Source: Nocardioides luti (lineage in GTDB: Bacteria; Actinomycetota; Actinomycetes; Propionibacteriales; Nocardioidaceae). From it: a stretch of 64,000 nucleotides of DNA. The stretch is from positions 2,604,001-2,668,000 of the forward strand of contig NZ_JACKXE010000001.1 of assembly GCF_014212315.1 (NCBI RefSeq), read 5' to 3'. The number at the start of each line of letters is the position of its first letter. The first letter of the stretch is position 1. The translations under genes and the position numbers were made by a program. Shown here piece after piece: positions 33,705 to 40,877 of this stretch. The notes beneath the pieces are model-generated. The model saw only the letters and a program-made list of their open reading frames with translations, ran no database searches and was not told where the DNA came from.

Positions 33705-35061
33705 GTGAACGCTGCGGGGTACCCCACCACCGGGGAGATGATGGGCGCCTTCCGCGTCGGCCGCCGGATCGGCGGCGGCGGGATGGGCGTCGTCTTCGAG
33801 GCGTACGACGAGGGCCTGGCCCGCCGGGTCGCGCTCAAGGTGATCTCGCCGCACCTCGCCGACGACCCCGCCTTCCGTGCCCGGTTCACCCGGGAGGCGC
33901 AGGCGCAGGCCTCGCTCGACTCCGCCCACGTCGTGCACGTCTACGCGCACGGCGAGGCCGACGGCCGGCTGTACATCGCGACCCAGCTCGTCCCCGACGG
34001 CGACCTCGGCATGATGGTCCGGGCGCACGGGGGCGCCCCGCTGCGCACGGCCGTCGACCTGATCGCCCAGGTCGCCTCGGGCCTCGCCGACGCGCACGCC
34101 GCCGGCCTGATCCACCGCGACATCAAGCCCGCGAACGTCCTCCTCCGGCGGCGCGACTCCGGGCTGCACGCCTACCTCGGCGACTTCGGCATCGCCCGCG
34201 AGATCGGCGCCGACCAGACCCTGACCGCGGCCGGGACCGTCGGCACGCCGAGCTACATGGCGCCCGAGCTCCACACGGGGGGGTGCCGCCGGGGTGGCCA
34301 GCGACGTGTACTCCCTGGGCTGCCTGCTCTGGGCGACCCTCAGCGGGCAGGCGCCGTACGCCGGCACGTCGGACTTCCAGGTCGTCACCGCGCACCTCGA
34401 GCAGCCGGTGCCGCAGCTGGACGGCTCGTCGCCGCTGGTGACCGCCGTGAACCGCGTCCTGCGGACCGCGATGGCCAAGGACCCCGCTGAGCGTCACCCC
34501 TCGGCCGCTGCGATGGGCGCCGAGCTGCGGGCCGCGCTGGCGCTGCCGGACGTGGGGCCGCCGGAGGTTCCGTCGGAGGTGGCGCGTGCTGCTGCTCCGG
34601 CTCCTGCGCCTGCCGGCTCGGCGGGGCGCGGCCGGCTCGCGCTGGTGGCCGGGCTGGTCGCGCTCGTGCTGCTGGCCGGTGGCGGACTGGCGTACGCCCT
34701 CACCCGTGGCGGCGACAGCGACCGGGCGGCGACCCCCGCGAGCCCGCGTCCCTCGGCGTCCGGCGTCACGACCCCCGCGGAGCCGTCGGCGTCGTCCTCG
34801 TCGTCGGGGGTGGCTCCGAGCACGAACCAGCGGACCGCGATCGACAACTTCTCGCGCCAGCTCGCGGCGTCGAGCGTGATGTCGCAGGAGCAGTCGAACT
34901 GCGTGGCGACCTCGGTGGTCAACCAGCTCGGGCTGTCGAAGCTGGTCGCGGACGGCTTCTTCGCGGAGGACCTGACCTTCCTCGACCCGGACCTGGCCGA
35001 CCTCCCCGACGAGAAGGCCGCGCTGTCGCAGGCGACGCTCTCCTGCCTGACGCTGGACTGA
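33705..35061 (+). pseudogene. Ser/Thr protein kinase (PknB-like) with a frameshift in a run of seven G
   Basis: Two frames together make one receptor kinase of about 451 residues. The first (from GTG 33705) has GGGGMGVVFEAYDEG, the ALKV lysine, HRDIKPANVLL, GDFGIAREI and GTPSYMAPEL. It then loses the family pattern exactly at a run of seven G at 34277-34283. The frame shifted by one base continues the kinase with GVASDVYSLGCLLWATLSG, a membrane helix (LALVAGLVALVLLAGGGLAYAL) and a small extracytoplasmic domain with two Cys. Removing one G restores the kinase. This could be a sequencing error, a true lesion, or slippage-controlled expression. As read, it ends at 34490 after nonsense residues. 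Confidence 0.85.
34277..34283 (+). other. Frameshift site: run of seven G in the kinase gene
   Basis: Six G would keep the reading frame THR-GLY-GLY-ALA-ALA-GLY-VAL-ALA-SER-ASP-VAL; seven G shift it. The site separates subdomain VIII from IX of the kinase, so the truncated product would be inactive. Confidence 0.8.
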
Positions 35062-35083
35062 CCGCCGGGCTGGCCGGTCGCAC

Positions 35084-35869
35084 CTACATCCCGTGCGGCT
35101 CGCGCGGGTGCATCATCGCGTCGGTGCCGCCGTCGACGAACAGGACGGAGCCGACGACGAGGCTCGCGGCCTCGGAGAGCAGGAAGCCGATGGCGGCGGC
35201 GACCTCGTCGGGGCGGCCGGGGCGGCCGATCGCGGTGGGGTACGCGTCGGCGAACACCCCCAGCTCCGGGTCCTCGCGCAGCCGGTCGGTCATGGGTGTC
35301 GCGATCAGCCCGGGCGCGACCGCGTTGAGGCGGATGCCGGCACCGATCCAGTGGGGGAGGACGCCCTCGCGCCGCACCCACCAGGCCAGCGCGGCCTTGG
35401 TGGCGGGATAGACGTGCACCGCCTCGACACCGCGTGCCGCCGCCCGCGCCGCCGCCTCGTCACCAGCCAGGCACGCGTCAGCGACCGGCAGGCGCCAGCC
35501 GGGCTGCGCGGTGATCGAGTTCGAGGCGATGAGCACGACGGCGGCACCCTCGGCACCCCCGGCCGCCAGCAGCGGCCGTAGCCCCTCGGCGAGCGCGACG
35601 GCGCCGAAGTAGTTCACCGACACCACGAGCTCCGGGTCCACCCCGGTCAGCCCGGCGATCCCGGCGCAGGGCACCAGCCCGTGGACGACGTCGGTCAGGC
35701 CCGCCACGGCGTCGACCGCGGCCTGGCGTCCCGACGACGTCGACAGGTCGGCCACCACGTCGGCGTCGCGCTGGTCGACGGTGACCACCCGGTGCCCGGA
35801 GGACCGCAGCAGCGCGGTGGTCGCGGCCCCGATGCCGGAGGCGGCGCCGGTGACGACGTACGTCCTCAT
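35084..35869 (-). CDS. Short-chain dehydrogenase/reductase
   Basis: The 261-residue NAD(P)-dependent SDR has the TGAASGIGAA cofactor motif at the N-terminus, CAGIAG, a catalytic Ser in IASNSITAQ, the Tyr-Lys pair in YPATKAAL, and a C-terminal GSVLFVDGGTDAM. The lack of a long nucleotide-binding extension and the Ser/Tyr spacing with an insert (about 130-160) resemble 3-alpha-hydroxysteroid-dehydrogenase-like members. The substrate is unknown. Its ATG overlaps the stop of the carboxyltransferase gene by one base, so the two are cotranscribed. Confidence 0.88.
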   Translation of the reverse strand: MRTYVVTGAASGIGAATTALLRSSGHRVVTVDQRDADVVADLSTSSGRQAAVDAVAGLTDVVHGLVPCAGIAGLTGVDPELVVSVNYFGAVALAEGLRPLLAAGGAEGAAVVLIASNSITAQPGWRLPVADACLAGDEAAARAAARGVEAVHVYPATKAALAWWVRREGVLPHWIGAGIRLNAVAPGLIATPMTDRLREDPELGVFADAYPTAIGRPGRPDEVAAAIGFLLSEAASLVVGSVLFVDGGTDAMMHPREPHGM

Positions 35870-37344
35870 CAGGCGTACCGCGCCGCGCGGTCGGCGGGCG
35901 ACCGCGGCCCGGAGTCCAGCAGCGCGGCCAGCTCGTGCTCGAGGACGGCGCCGACCCGCTGGCAGAAGGCCTCGGGCTCGTCGGCGGCGTCCGGCTTCTC
36001 GGCGACGATCCGGTCCACGATGCCGAGCGCGTGCAGGTCGAGCGCGCGGACCCGCTGGGCGCGGGCCATCTCGGGGGCGTGGTCGAGGTCGCGGTGCACG
36101 ATCGCGCTGGCCCCCTCGGGCGGCAGCGGCGAGAGCCAGGCGTGCTGGGCGGCGACGACGCGGTCGGCGGGCAGCAGGGCGAGCGCGCCCCCGCCGTTCC
36201 CCTCGCCGAGCATCAGGCACAGCGTCGGCGCGTCGAGGGTGACCAGGTCGGCCAGGCAGCGGGCGATCTCGCCGGCGAGCCCGCCGTTCTCGGCGTCGGG
36301 GGAGAGAGCGGCGCCCTGGGTGTCGATGACGGTGACCAGCGGCAGTCCGAGCTCGGAGGCCAGCCGCATCCCGCGCCGGGCCTCGCGCAGCGCCTCGGGC
36401 CCCATCGGGTGGTCGGCGGTCTGGCCGCGCCGGTCCTGGCCGAGGAACACGCACGGCGCCTGGCCGAAGCGCACCAGCGCGATCAGCAGCCCGGGGTCGT
36501 GCTCGCCCTGGCCGGTGCCGTTGAGGGGGACGACGTCGGTGGCGGCGTACTTCAGCAGCCGGCGTACGCCGGGGCGGTCCGGGCGCCGCGAGCGCGTCAC
36601 GGCGTCCCAGGTGTCGACGTCGGGGAGCGGCGTCAGCGGGATCGGTGCCGGGACGGGCTCGATGCCGTGCCGCGGTGCGAGCAGGATCGTCAGCGCCCGG
36701 TCCAGGATCCCCGCGATCTCCTCGGGCGGCAGGACCGCGTCGATGATGCCGCGGGCGTAGAGGTTCTCCGACGTCTGGACGCCCTCGGGGAACTCCTTGC
36801 CGTACAGCGCCGAGTAGACCCGCGGCCCCAGGAAGCCGACCAGCGCGCCCGGCTCGGCGACGGTCACGTGGCCGAGCGAGCCCCACGACGCCATCACGCC
36901 GCCGGTGGTGGGGTGGCGGAGGTAGACGAGGTACGGCAGCCCGGCCGTCTTGTGCGCCATCACCGCCTCCGAGATCCGCACCATCTGCACGAACGCGGGC
37001 GTGCCCTCCTGCATCCGGGTGCCGCCGCTGATCGGGGCGGCCAGCAGCGGGAGGCCCTCCCGGGTGGCGCGCTGGATCGCGGCGACCAGCCGGTCGGCGG
37101 ACGCGCGGCCGATGGATCCGGCGAGGAAGCCGAACTCACCGACCACGACGGCGACCCGGCGCCCGTGCATCAGGCCCTCGCCGCTCAGGACCGACTCGTC
37201 GACGCCGCTCTTCTCCGCGGCCGCGGCCAGCTCGGCGGCGTACGCCTCGGAGACCTCGCCCCGCACCGGCGGCACGTCCCACGACGACCAGGACCCCTCA
37301 TCGAGGACGAGGGCGATCAGCTCGGCGGCGTTGAGGCGCGTCAT
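35869..37344 (-). CDS. Acyl-CoA carboxylase carboxyltransferase, fused beta/alpha (AccD3-like)
   Basis: The 491-residue protein joins a beta-type half (about 20-245; GRRVAVVVGEFGFLAGSIG, PISGGTRMQEG, GVMASWGSLGHVTVAEPGALVGFLGPR in parts) and an alpha-type half (about 270-490; VTVIDTQGAALSPDAENGGLAGEIA, GEGNGGGALAL). It transfers the carboxyl group from biotin to acetyl-CoA or another acyl-CoA. It lacks the N-terminal Cys4 zinc finger of E. coli AccD. Length and layout recall mycobacterial AccD3. No biotin carboxylase gene is nearby. TACGCT lies six bases before the ATG. Confidence 0.88.
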   Translation of the reverse strand: MTRLNAAELIALVLDEGSWSSWDVPPVRGEVSEAYAAELAAAAEKSGVDESVLSGEGLMHGRRVAVVVGEFGFLAGSIGRASADRLVAAIQRATREGLPLLAAPISGGTRMQEGTPAFVQMVRISEAVMAHKTAGLPYLVYLRHPTTGGVMASWGSLGHVTVAEPGALVGFLGPRVYSALYGKEFPEGVQTSENLYARGIIDAVLPPEEIAGILDRALTILLAPRHGIEPVPAPIPLTPLPDVDTWDAVTRSRRPDRPGVRRLLKYAATDVVPLNGTGQGEHDPGLLIALVRFGQAPCVFLGQDRRGQTADHPMGPEALREARRGMRLASELGLPLVTVIDTQGAALSPDAENGGLAGEIARCLADLVTLDAPTLCLMLGEGNGGGALALLPADRVVAAQHAWLSPLPPEGASAIVHRDLDHAPEMARAQRVRALDLHALGIVDRIVAEKPDAADEPEAFCQRVGAVLEHELAALLDSGPRSPADRAARYA

Positions 37345-37350
37345 CGGGGC

Positions 37351-37356
37351 AGCGTA
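37351..37356 (-). promoter_or_regulatory. -10 element TACGCT, leaderless start
   Basis: On the minus strand, TACGCT lies six bases before the ATG at 37344 and would drive the carboxyltransferase-SDR operon. Confidence 0.5.
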
Positions 37357-37413
37357 TTGCCCCCGGCCGGCCGTGAGCGGGAATACCCCGGACGCCGCAG
37401 GGGCTGGCCCCGG

Positions 37414-38016
37414 GTGACCACCGAGACCCTGCCTGCCCTGACGCCGCTGCTGCGGGAGCGCCGCAGCATCCGGACGTACGACGACACGCACGTGCTCGCC
37501 GACGCCGACCTCCGGCTGCTGCTCGAGGCGGCGCGCTGGTCGGCCTCCGCCGGCAACTCGCAGCCGTGGGCCTTCCTCGTGGGGCGGCGCGGCGACGCGG
37601 CGCACCGGGGGTTCGTGGAGCTGCTGTCGCGGGGCAACACGTCGTGGGCGCCGCGGGCCAGCGCGCTCCTCTTCTCGCTGCACCAGGTGGCGACCGGGCC
37701 GGAGGAGGACGCGCTGACCTACTCCGACTACGCGGCCTACGACCTCGGGCAGTCGGTCGCGCAGCTGGGCGTCCAGGCGGCCGCGCTCGGGCTCTCGATC
37801 CACCAGTTCGCCGGCTTCGACCACGACGCCCTCGCGGCCGCGGCCGGCGTCCCGCCGCACTGGAGGGTCACCACCGGCATCGCCGTCGGGCTCGCCCTGC
37901 CCGACGGGCCCGAGGCCGACGCGCTCCTCCGCGAGCGGGACCACCGCCCGCGGGTGCGCAAGCCGCTCGCCGAGGTGGCGTACGGCGGCACGTTCGGTGC
38001 CGCGCTGGAGCTCTGA
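37414..38016 (+). CDS. Nitroreductase family oxidoreductase
   Basis: The 200-residue flavoprotein begins LLRERRSIRTYDDTHVLADADLRLLLEAARWSASAGNSQPWAF (shown by parts RERRSIRTYD and SAGNSQPWAF), the FMN-binding hallmark of NfsB/FRase I-type nitroreductases. It probably reduces nitro, quinone or dehalogenation substrates with NAD(P)H. The GTG start is the only one that keeps the whole domain. Its stop codon marks the left border of the duplicated cassette that follows. Confidence 0.85.
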   Translation: MTTETLPALTPLLRERRSIRTYDDTHVLADADLRLLLEAARWSASAGNSQPWAFLVGRRGDAAHRGFVELLSRGNTSWAPRASALLFSLHQVATGPEEDALTYSDYAAYDLGQSVAQLGVQAAALGLSIHQFAGFDHDALAAAAGVPPHWRVTTGIAVGLALPDGPEADALLRERDHRPRVRKPLAEVAYGGTFGAALEL

Positions 38017-38059
38017 GCCGGGTCGGACCCGGTGCCCCGGGGGCTGCCGGAGGCATGCG

Positions 38060-38114
38060 GTTTGGTCACCAACCGCAGGTTCGGGGGCCGAAAACGTGCG
38101 GTTGGTGACCAAAC
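38060..38114. promoter_or_regulatory. Nested inverted repeat with two TTGGTSACCAA palindromes, copy 1
   Basis: Perfect 18-base arms (38060-38077 and 38097-38114) surround a 19-base loop that itself pairs (TTCGG-GGG-CCGAA). Each arm holds an 11-base palindrome, TTGGTCACCAA at 38062 and TTGGTGACCAA at 38102, 40 bases apart and just above the promoter. It could be an operator pair or a terminator for the nitroreductase gene. Confidence 0.7.
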
Positions 38115-38129
38115 GTCGCGTTCCGGACC

Positions 38130-38135
38130 TACCCT
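38130..38135 (+). promoter_or_regulatory. -10 element TACCCT, leaderless start (copy 1)
   Basis: TACCCT lies six bases before the GTG at 38142 and 18 bases after the right-hand palindrome. Confidence 0.5.
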
Positions 38136-38141
38136 CGGCCC

Positions 38142-38759
38142 GTGAGCACCACCACGACCGCGCCCGACGTCGCCGGGCCCGGTGCCGCGGCTCGCACCTG
38201 GAACCGTCCCCGGTGGGCGGCCATCGGGGTGCTCCTGGTGCTGGGGGCCGTGGGTGCCGCATGGTGGTCGGCGTCCTCCTCCGCCATCGACGAGGTGGAG
38301 GTGACGACCCGGACGCCGCAGTGCACCGGCACCTCGCTGACCCACCGGGCGACGGCCCCCACCATCGATGCGGTCGCGGGCATGCGCTGCACGTTCACGG
38401 TCGAGGTGCGCAACGGCAGCGGTCGTGACGTCGACCTGGCCAGGGCCGTCGTGCCGGGCGGCGCGCAGGACACGGGCGCCGTCGTGCGGGTGGCCTCGAT
38501 CGCCGGGCGGACGCCGGACTCCGACCCCGCCTCGATCAACGGGTTCGCGCCGCTGGACCACCGGCTCGCGTCCGGTGACTCCTTCACCTTCGACATCGTG
38601 CTGGTGTTCAAGCCGTCCGGGTGCAACGCCGGGACCACGGCCTCGCTCGGCGACTGGCCCCAGGTCGAGGTGCGGTCCTGGGGTCGCACCGTCAGTCGCC
38701 CCAGCAGCGGTGAGCTCCGATTCCACCGGAAGGGCACCACTCCCGGCTGCCGGAGCTGA
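38142..38759 (+). CDS. Membrane-anchored extracytoplasmic protein, cassette allele 1
   Basis: The 205-residue protein has a short cytoplasmic N-terminus (MSTTTTAPDVAG), one membrane helix (about 26-44) and an external domain of about 160 residues. The domain has four Cys (in TPQCTG, MRCTFT, SGCNAG and PGCRS), which suggests two disulphides. I recognise no family. The first 12 residues and all upstream DNA are nearly identical to the gene at 39081, but the rest is unrelated. Its stop codon lies in a palindrome (GCTGAGG-CT-CCTCAGC) that starts the copied 3' flank. Confidence 0.75.
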   Translation: MSTTTTAPDVAGPGAAARTWNRPRWAAIGVLLVLGAVGAAWWSASSSAIDEVEVTTRTPQCTGTSLTHRATAPTIDAVAGMRCTFTVEVRNGSGRDVDLARAVVPGGAQDTGAVVRVASIAGRTPDSDPASINGFAPLDHRLASGDSFTFDIVLVFKPSGCNAGTTASLGDWPQVEVRSWGRTVSRPSSGELRFHRKGTTPGCRS

Positions 38760-38952
38760 GGCTCCTCAGCCCCGCTCGCGCCACGCGGCCAGCACGGCCG
38801 CCTCGTCCTCGCGCGACCACCCGGTCACGACGGCGTCGGGGGTCTCCTGCAGCCACCGGATCGTGTCGGCCGCGGTCTCGGAGAGCGGGCGGGTGACCAG
38901 GCCGGCGTCGTACGACGCGGTGACGTCGTGGGCCATCAGGCCGAGGTACTCC
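38755..38952 (+). repeat. Cassette right flank, copy 1
   Basis: It matches 39664-39861 at an offset of 909 bases with a single mismatch (38825). It contains the cargo gene's stop codon and a copy of the end of the epimerase gene. Confidence 0.9.
38766..38952 (-). pseudogene. Epimerase gene fragment (last 62 codons)
   Basis: This is a truncated copy of the 3' end of the intact epimerase at 39675-40688, in the same orientation and with the same stop. It encodes the C-terminal part (from about EYLGLMAHDVTASYDAG on) with one change, Ser to Thr in VVSGWSRE. It has no start and is a by-product of the duplication. Confidence 0.85.
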
Positions 38953-38998
38953 TGAGCCGGGGGCGGACCCGGCGCCCGGGGGCTGCCGGAGGCATGCG

Positions 38999-39053
38999 GT
39001 TTGGTCACCAACCGCAGGTTCGGGGGCCGAAAACGTGCGGTTGGTGACCAAAC
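38999..39053. promoter_or_regulatory. Nested inverted repeat with two TTGGTSACCAA palindromes, copy 2
   Basis: Identical to the repeat at 38060-38114. Its exact preservation in a place where it no longer follows the nitroreductase gene favours a promoter role over a terminator role. Confidence 0.7.
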
Positions 39054-39068
39054 GTCGCGTTCCGGACC

Positions 39069-39074
39069 TACCCT
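39069..39074 (+). promoter_or_regulatory. -10 element TACCCT, leaderless start (copy 2)
   Basis: TACCCT lies six bases before the GTG at 39081. Confidence 0.5.
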
Positions 39075-39080
39075 CGGCCC

Positions 39081-39668
39081 GTGAGCACCACCACGACCGC
39101 GCCCGACGTCGCCGGCGCGCGCAGCCCGCGTCGGCGCCTGGTCACGATGCTGGTGCCGATGCTGCTCGTGGCGGCAGTGGCCCCCGGCGTGGTCGGGTTC
39201 CGCTGGTGGACCCACCCGGACCTCTTCGCGGACCAGGGCTCGTCGCTCCGGGCCGCCCCGGCACCGCTCGGCCGGTCCACCCTCAGTGCGGCCGTGACCT
39301 TCCCGAGACGGGGTGAGAGCGGCACCATCACCTTCCGGAGCGCGACGGCGCACCTGGCGGAGGACACCGCGGCGGCCGACGTGTCGCTGGCCGTGTGCCA
39401 TCGGGACGCCGGCCAGGACCCGGTGGGTGGCGTCCGCGGTGAGCCGGGGCCCGCCTGCAGAGAGCTGACGCCGATCGTCGACGGCACCCGGATGACGGTC
39501 GGCGGCGGCCCGGAGCGGGGCGACTACGTCGTCGCCGTCATCACGCCCACCCGGCCCGGCACGTCACGCCTGACCCGGGTCGACCTCGACTACACCCTCG
39601 GTCGCGCCGGGTGGTGGCGCCACGGTACCGACACCGTCCGCCTCGACCTCACGGTCCGGGCGCGCTGA
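39081..39668 (+). CDS. Membrane-anchored extracytoplasmic protein, cassette allele 2
   Basis: The 195-residue protein shares residues 1-12 with the gene at 38142, then differs completely: a basic stretch (ARSPRRR), one membrane helix (about 20-40), and an external domain of about 150 residues with two Cys (AVCHRD and PACREL). The predicted topology matches allele 1 although the sequence does not. I recognise no family. Promoter, palindromes and both flanks match allele 1, so the two should be controlled alike. Confidence 0.75.
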   Translation: MSTTTTAPDVAGARSPRRRLVTMLVPMLLVAAVAPGVVGFRWWTHPDLFADQGSSLRAAPAPLGRSTLSAAVTFPRRGESGTITFRSATAHLAEDTAAADVSLAVCHRDAGQDPVGGVRGEPGPACRELTPIVDGTRMTVGGGPERGDYVVAVITPTRPGTSRLTRVDLDYTLGRAGWWRHGTDTVRLDLTVRAR

Positions 39669-39861
39669 GGCTCCTCAGCCCCGCTCGCGCCACGCGGCCA
39701 GCACGGCCGCCTCGTCCTCGCGCGACCACCCGGACACGACGGCGTCGGGGGTCTCCTGCAGCCACCGGATCGTGTCGGCCGCGGTCTCGGAGAGCGGGCG
39801 GGTGACCAGGCCGGCGTCGTACGACGCGGTGACGTCGTGGGCCATCAGGCCGAGGTACTCC
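39664..39861 (+). repeat. Cassette right flank, copy 2 (continues into intact epimerase)
   Basis: The partner of 38755-38952. Here it is the true 3' end of the epimerase gene, so this copy shows the ancestral arrangement. Confidence 0.9.
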
Positions 39862-40688
39862 GGCAGCGGCAGCCACACCGGCACCGAGCGCGGTCCCATC
39901 CACGGCTCGACGTCGTGCTCGAGCAGGAAGTCCTGCGGCACGGCGGTGAAGGTGACCGCGGTCGGGTCGAGCAGCTCCAGGTCGCGGGCCGCCGCCGCGA
40001 CCGCGTCGGTGAACGCGGCCCGGCTCATCGGGCGGGCGGTGCCGTCGAAGGTGCCGGTCGTACGCCGCTCGCAGGCGCCGACCAGCCAGGTCGCGAGGTC
40101 CCGCACGTCGATCACCTGGACCTGGTCGTTGGCGTCGCCCGGGACCAGCACCTCGGGGTGCGTGGCGGTGTCGGCGAGCCGGGCCGGCCAGTAGGTGAAG
40201 CGGCCGGTCGGGTCGCCCGGGCCCACGATCAGCCCGGGCCGCACGACGATCGCGGACGGGGCGCCGTCCAGGACGGCCTGCTCGCAGGCGACCTTCATCG
40301 GGCCGTAGGCCTCGGGGTCCTCGCGCAGGTCGCGGTCCTCGGTGACGGGCTCGTGCAGCGGCAGGTTCTCCGGGCCGCCGCGGGGCGTCGCGTCGTCGGC
40401 GTACACGTTGATCGTCGAGACGAAGGCCCAGTGCGCCGACGGCCAGGCCGCCACGGCCGCGCGGACCCACGAGGGGTGCCGGGCCACGTCGACGACCGCG
40501 TCGAACTCCTCGGCGGCCAGCTCCGCGGGCACGGGGCCGCTCCGGTCCCACGCCACGTGCCGCACGCCGTCGGGCACCGACCCGGACTCGCCCCGGCACG
40601 CGCAGACGACCTCGTGCCCGCGTCGTACGGCCTCCTCCGCCGTCGCGCGCGAGAGGAACACCGTGCCGCCCAGAACCAGGAGTCTCAT
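39675..40688 (-). CDS. NAD-dependent epimerase/dehydratase family protein
   Basis: The 337-residue extended SDR has an N-terminal Rossmann motif with the variant LVLGGTVFLSRATAEEAVRRGHEV (in part GGTVFLSR), IVVRPGLIVGPGDPTGRFTYW, and VIDVRDLATWLV. The catalytic YxxxK appears as YGPMKVACE. It resembles the group of atypical epimerases/reductases annotated as NAD-dependent epimerase; the substrate is unknown. An ATG at 40688 or GTG at 40694 may start it. The last 62 codons are duplicated at 38766-38952. Confidence 0.85.
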   Translation of the reverse strand: MRLLVLGGTVFLSRATAEEAVRRGHEVVCACRGESGSVPDGVRHVAWDRSGPVPAELAAEEFDAVVDVARHPSWVRAAVAAWPSAHWAFVSTINVYADDATPRGGPENLPLHEPVTEDRDLREDPEAYGPMKVACEQAVLDGAPSAIVVRPGLIVGPGDPTGRFTYWPARLADTATHPEVLVPGDANDQVQVIDVRDLATWLVGACERRTTGTFDGTARPMSRAAFTDAVAAAARDLELLDPTAVTFTAVPQDFLLEHDVEPWMGPRSVPVWLPLPEYLGLMAHDVTASYDAGLVTRPLSETAADTIRWLQETPDAVVSGWSREDEAAVLAAWRERG

Positions 40689-40767
40689 GGGCACAGCCGA
40701 CAGGAGGGGGCGGTCGCGGGCAAGGGTGTTCGCTCTGGGCGCACCCCAAAGACAAGTGAGCCACTAG

Positions 40768-40779
40768 ACTAGATCTAGT
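40768..40779. promoter_or_regulatory. AT-rich 12-bp perfect palindrome ACTAGATCTAGT
   Basis: It lies about 80 bases upstream of the epimerase start and downstream of the M1 peptidase stop. It is AT-rich in a GC-rich context and looks like a repressor site. The rest of the 189-base gap shows nothing else clear. Confidence 0.4.
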
Positions 40780-40877
40780 ATCGGCGTGGGGGGAGCGGCG
40801 CCCGGGTCCCGACGCCCGGTGACGACTGTGGTGGTCCGTCACCGGGTCTCCGGGCCCGGGCGCCGACCGGGTCGGCG

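Larger units (their letters stand above)
38013..38176 (+). repeat. Cassette left flank, copy 1 (promoter, palindromes and first 12 codons)
   Basis: It matches 38952-39115 at a fixed offset of 939 bases, with differences only near the left end. It covers the nitroreductase stop codon, a large inverted repeat, the -10 box and the first 35 coding bases of the next gene. Confidence 0.9.
38952..39115 (+). repeat. Cassette left flank, copy 2
   Basis: Near-identical to 38013-38176. It joins the epimerase fragment at CTGAGCC, the sequence that carries the nitroreductase stop codon in copy 1. Confidence 0.9.

Noticed and set aside
38016..38141. Integron or transposon borders around the cassette
   Set aside because: No integrase, transposase or attC-like fold is visible. 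Flank identity and the epimerase fragment are explained by homologous recombination.
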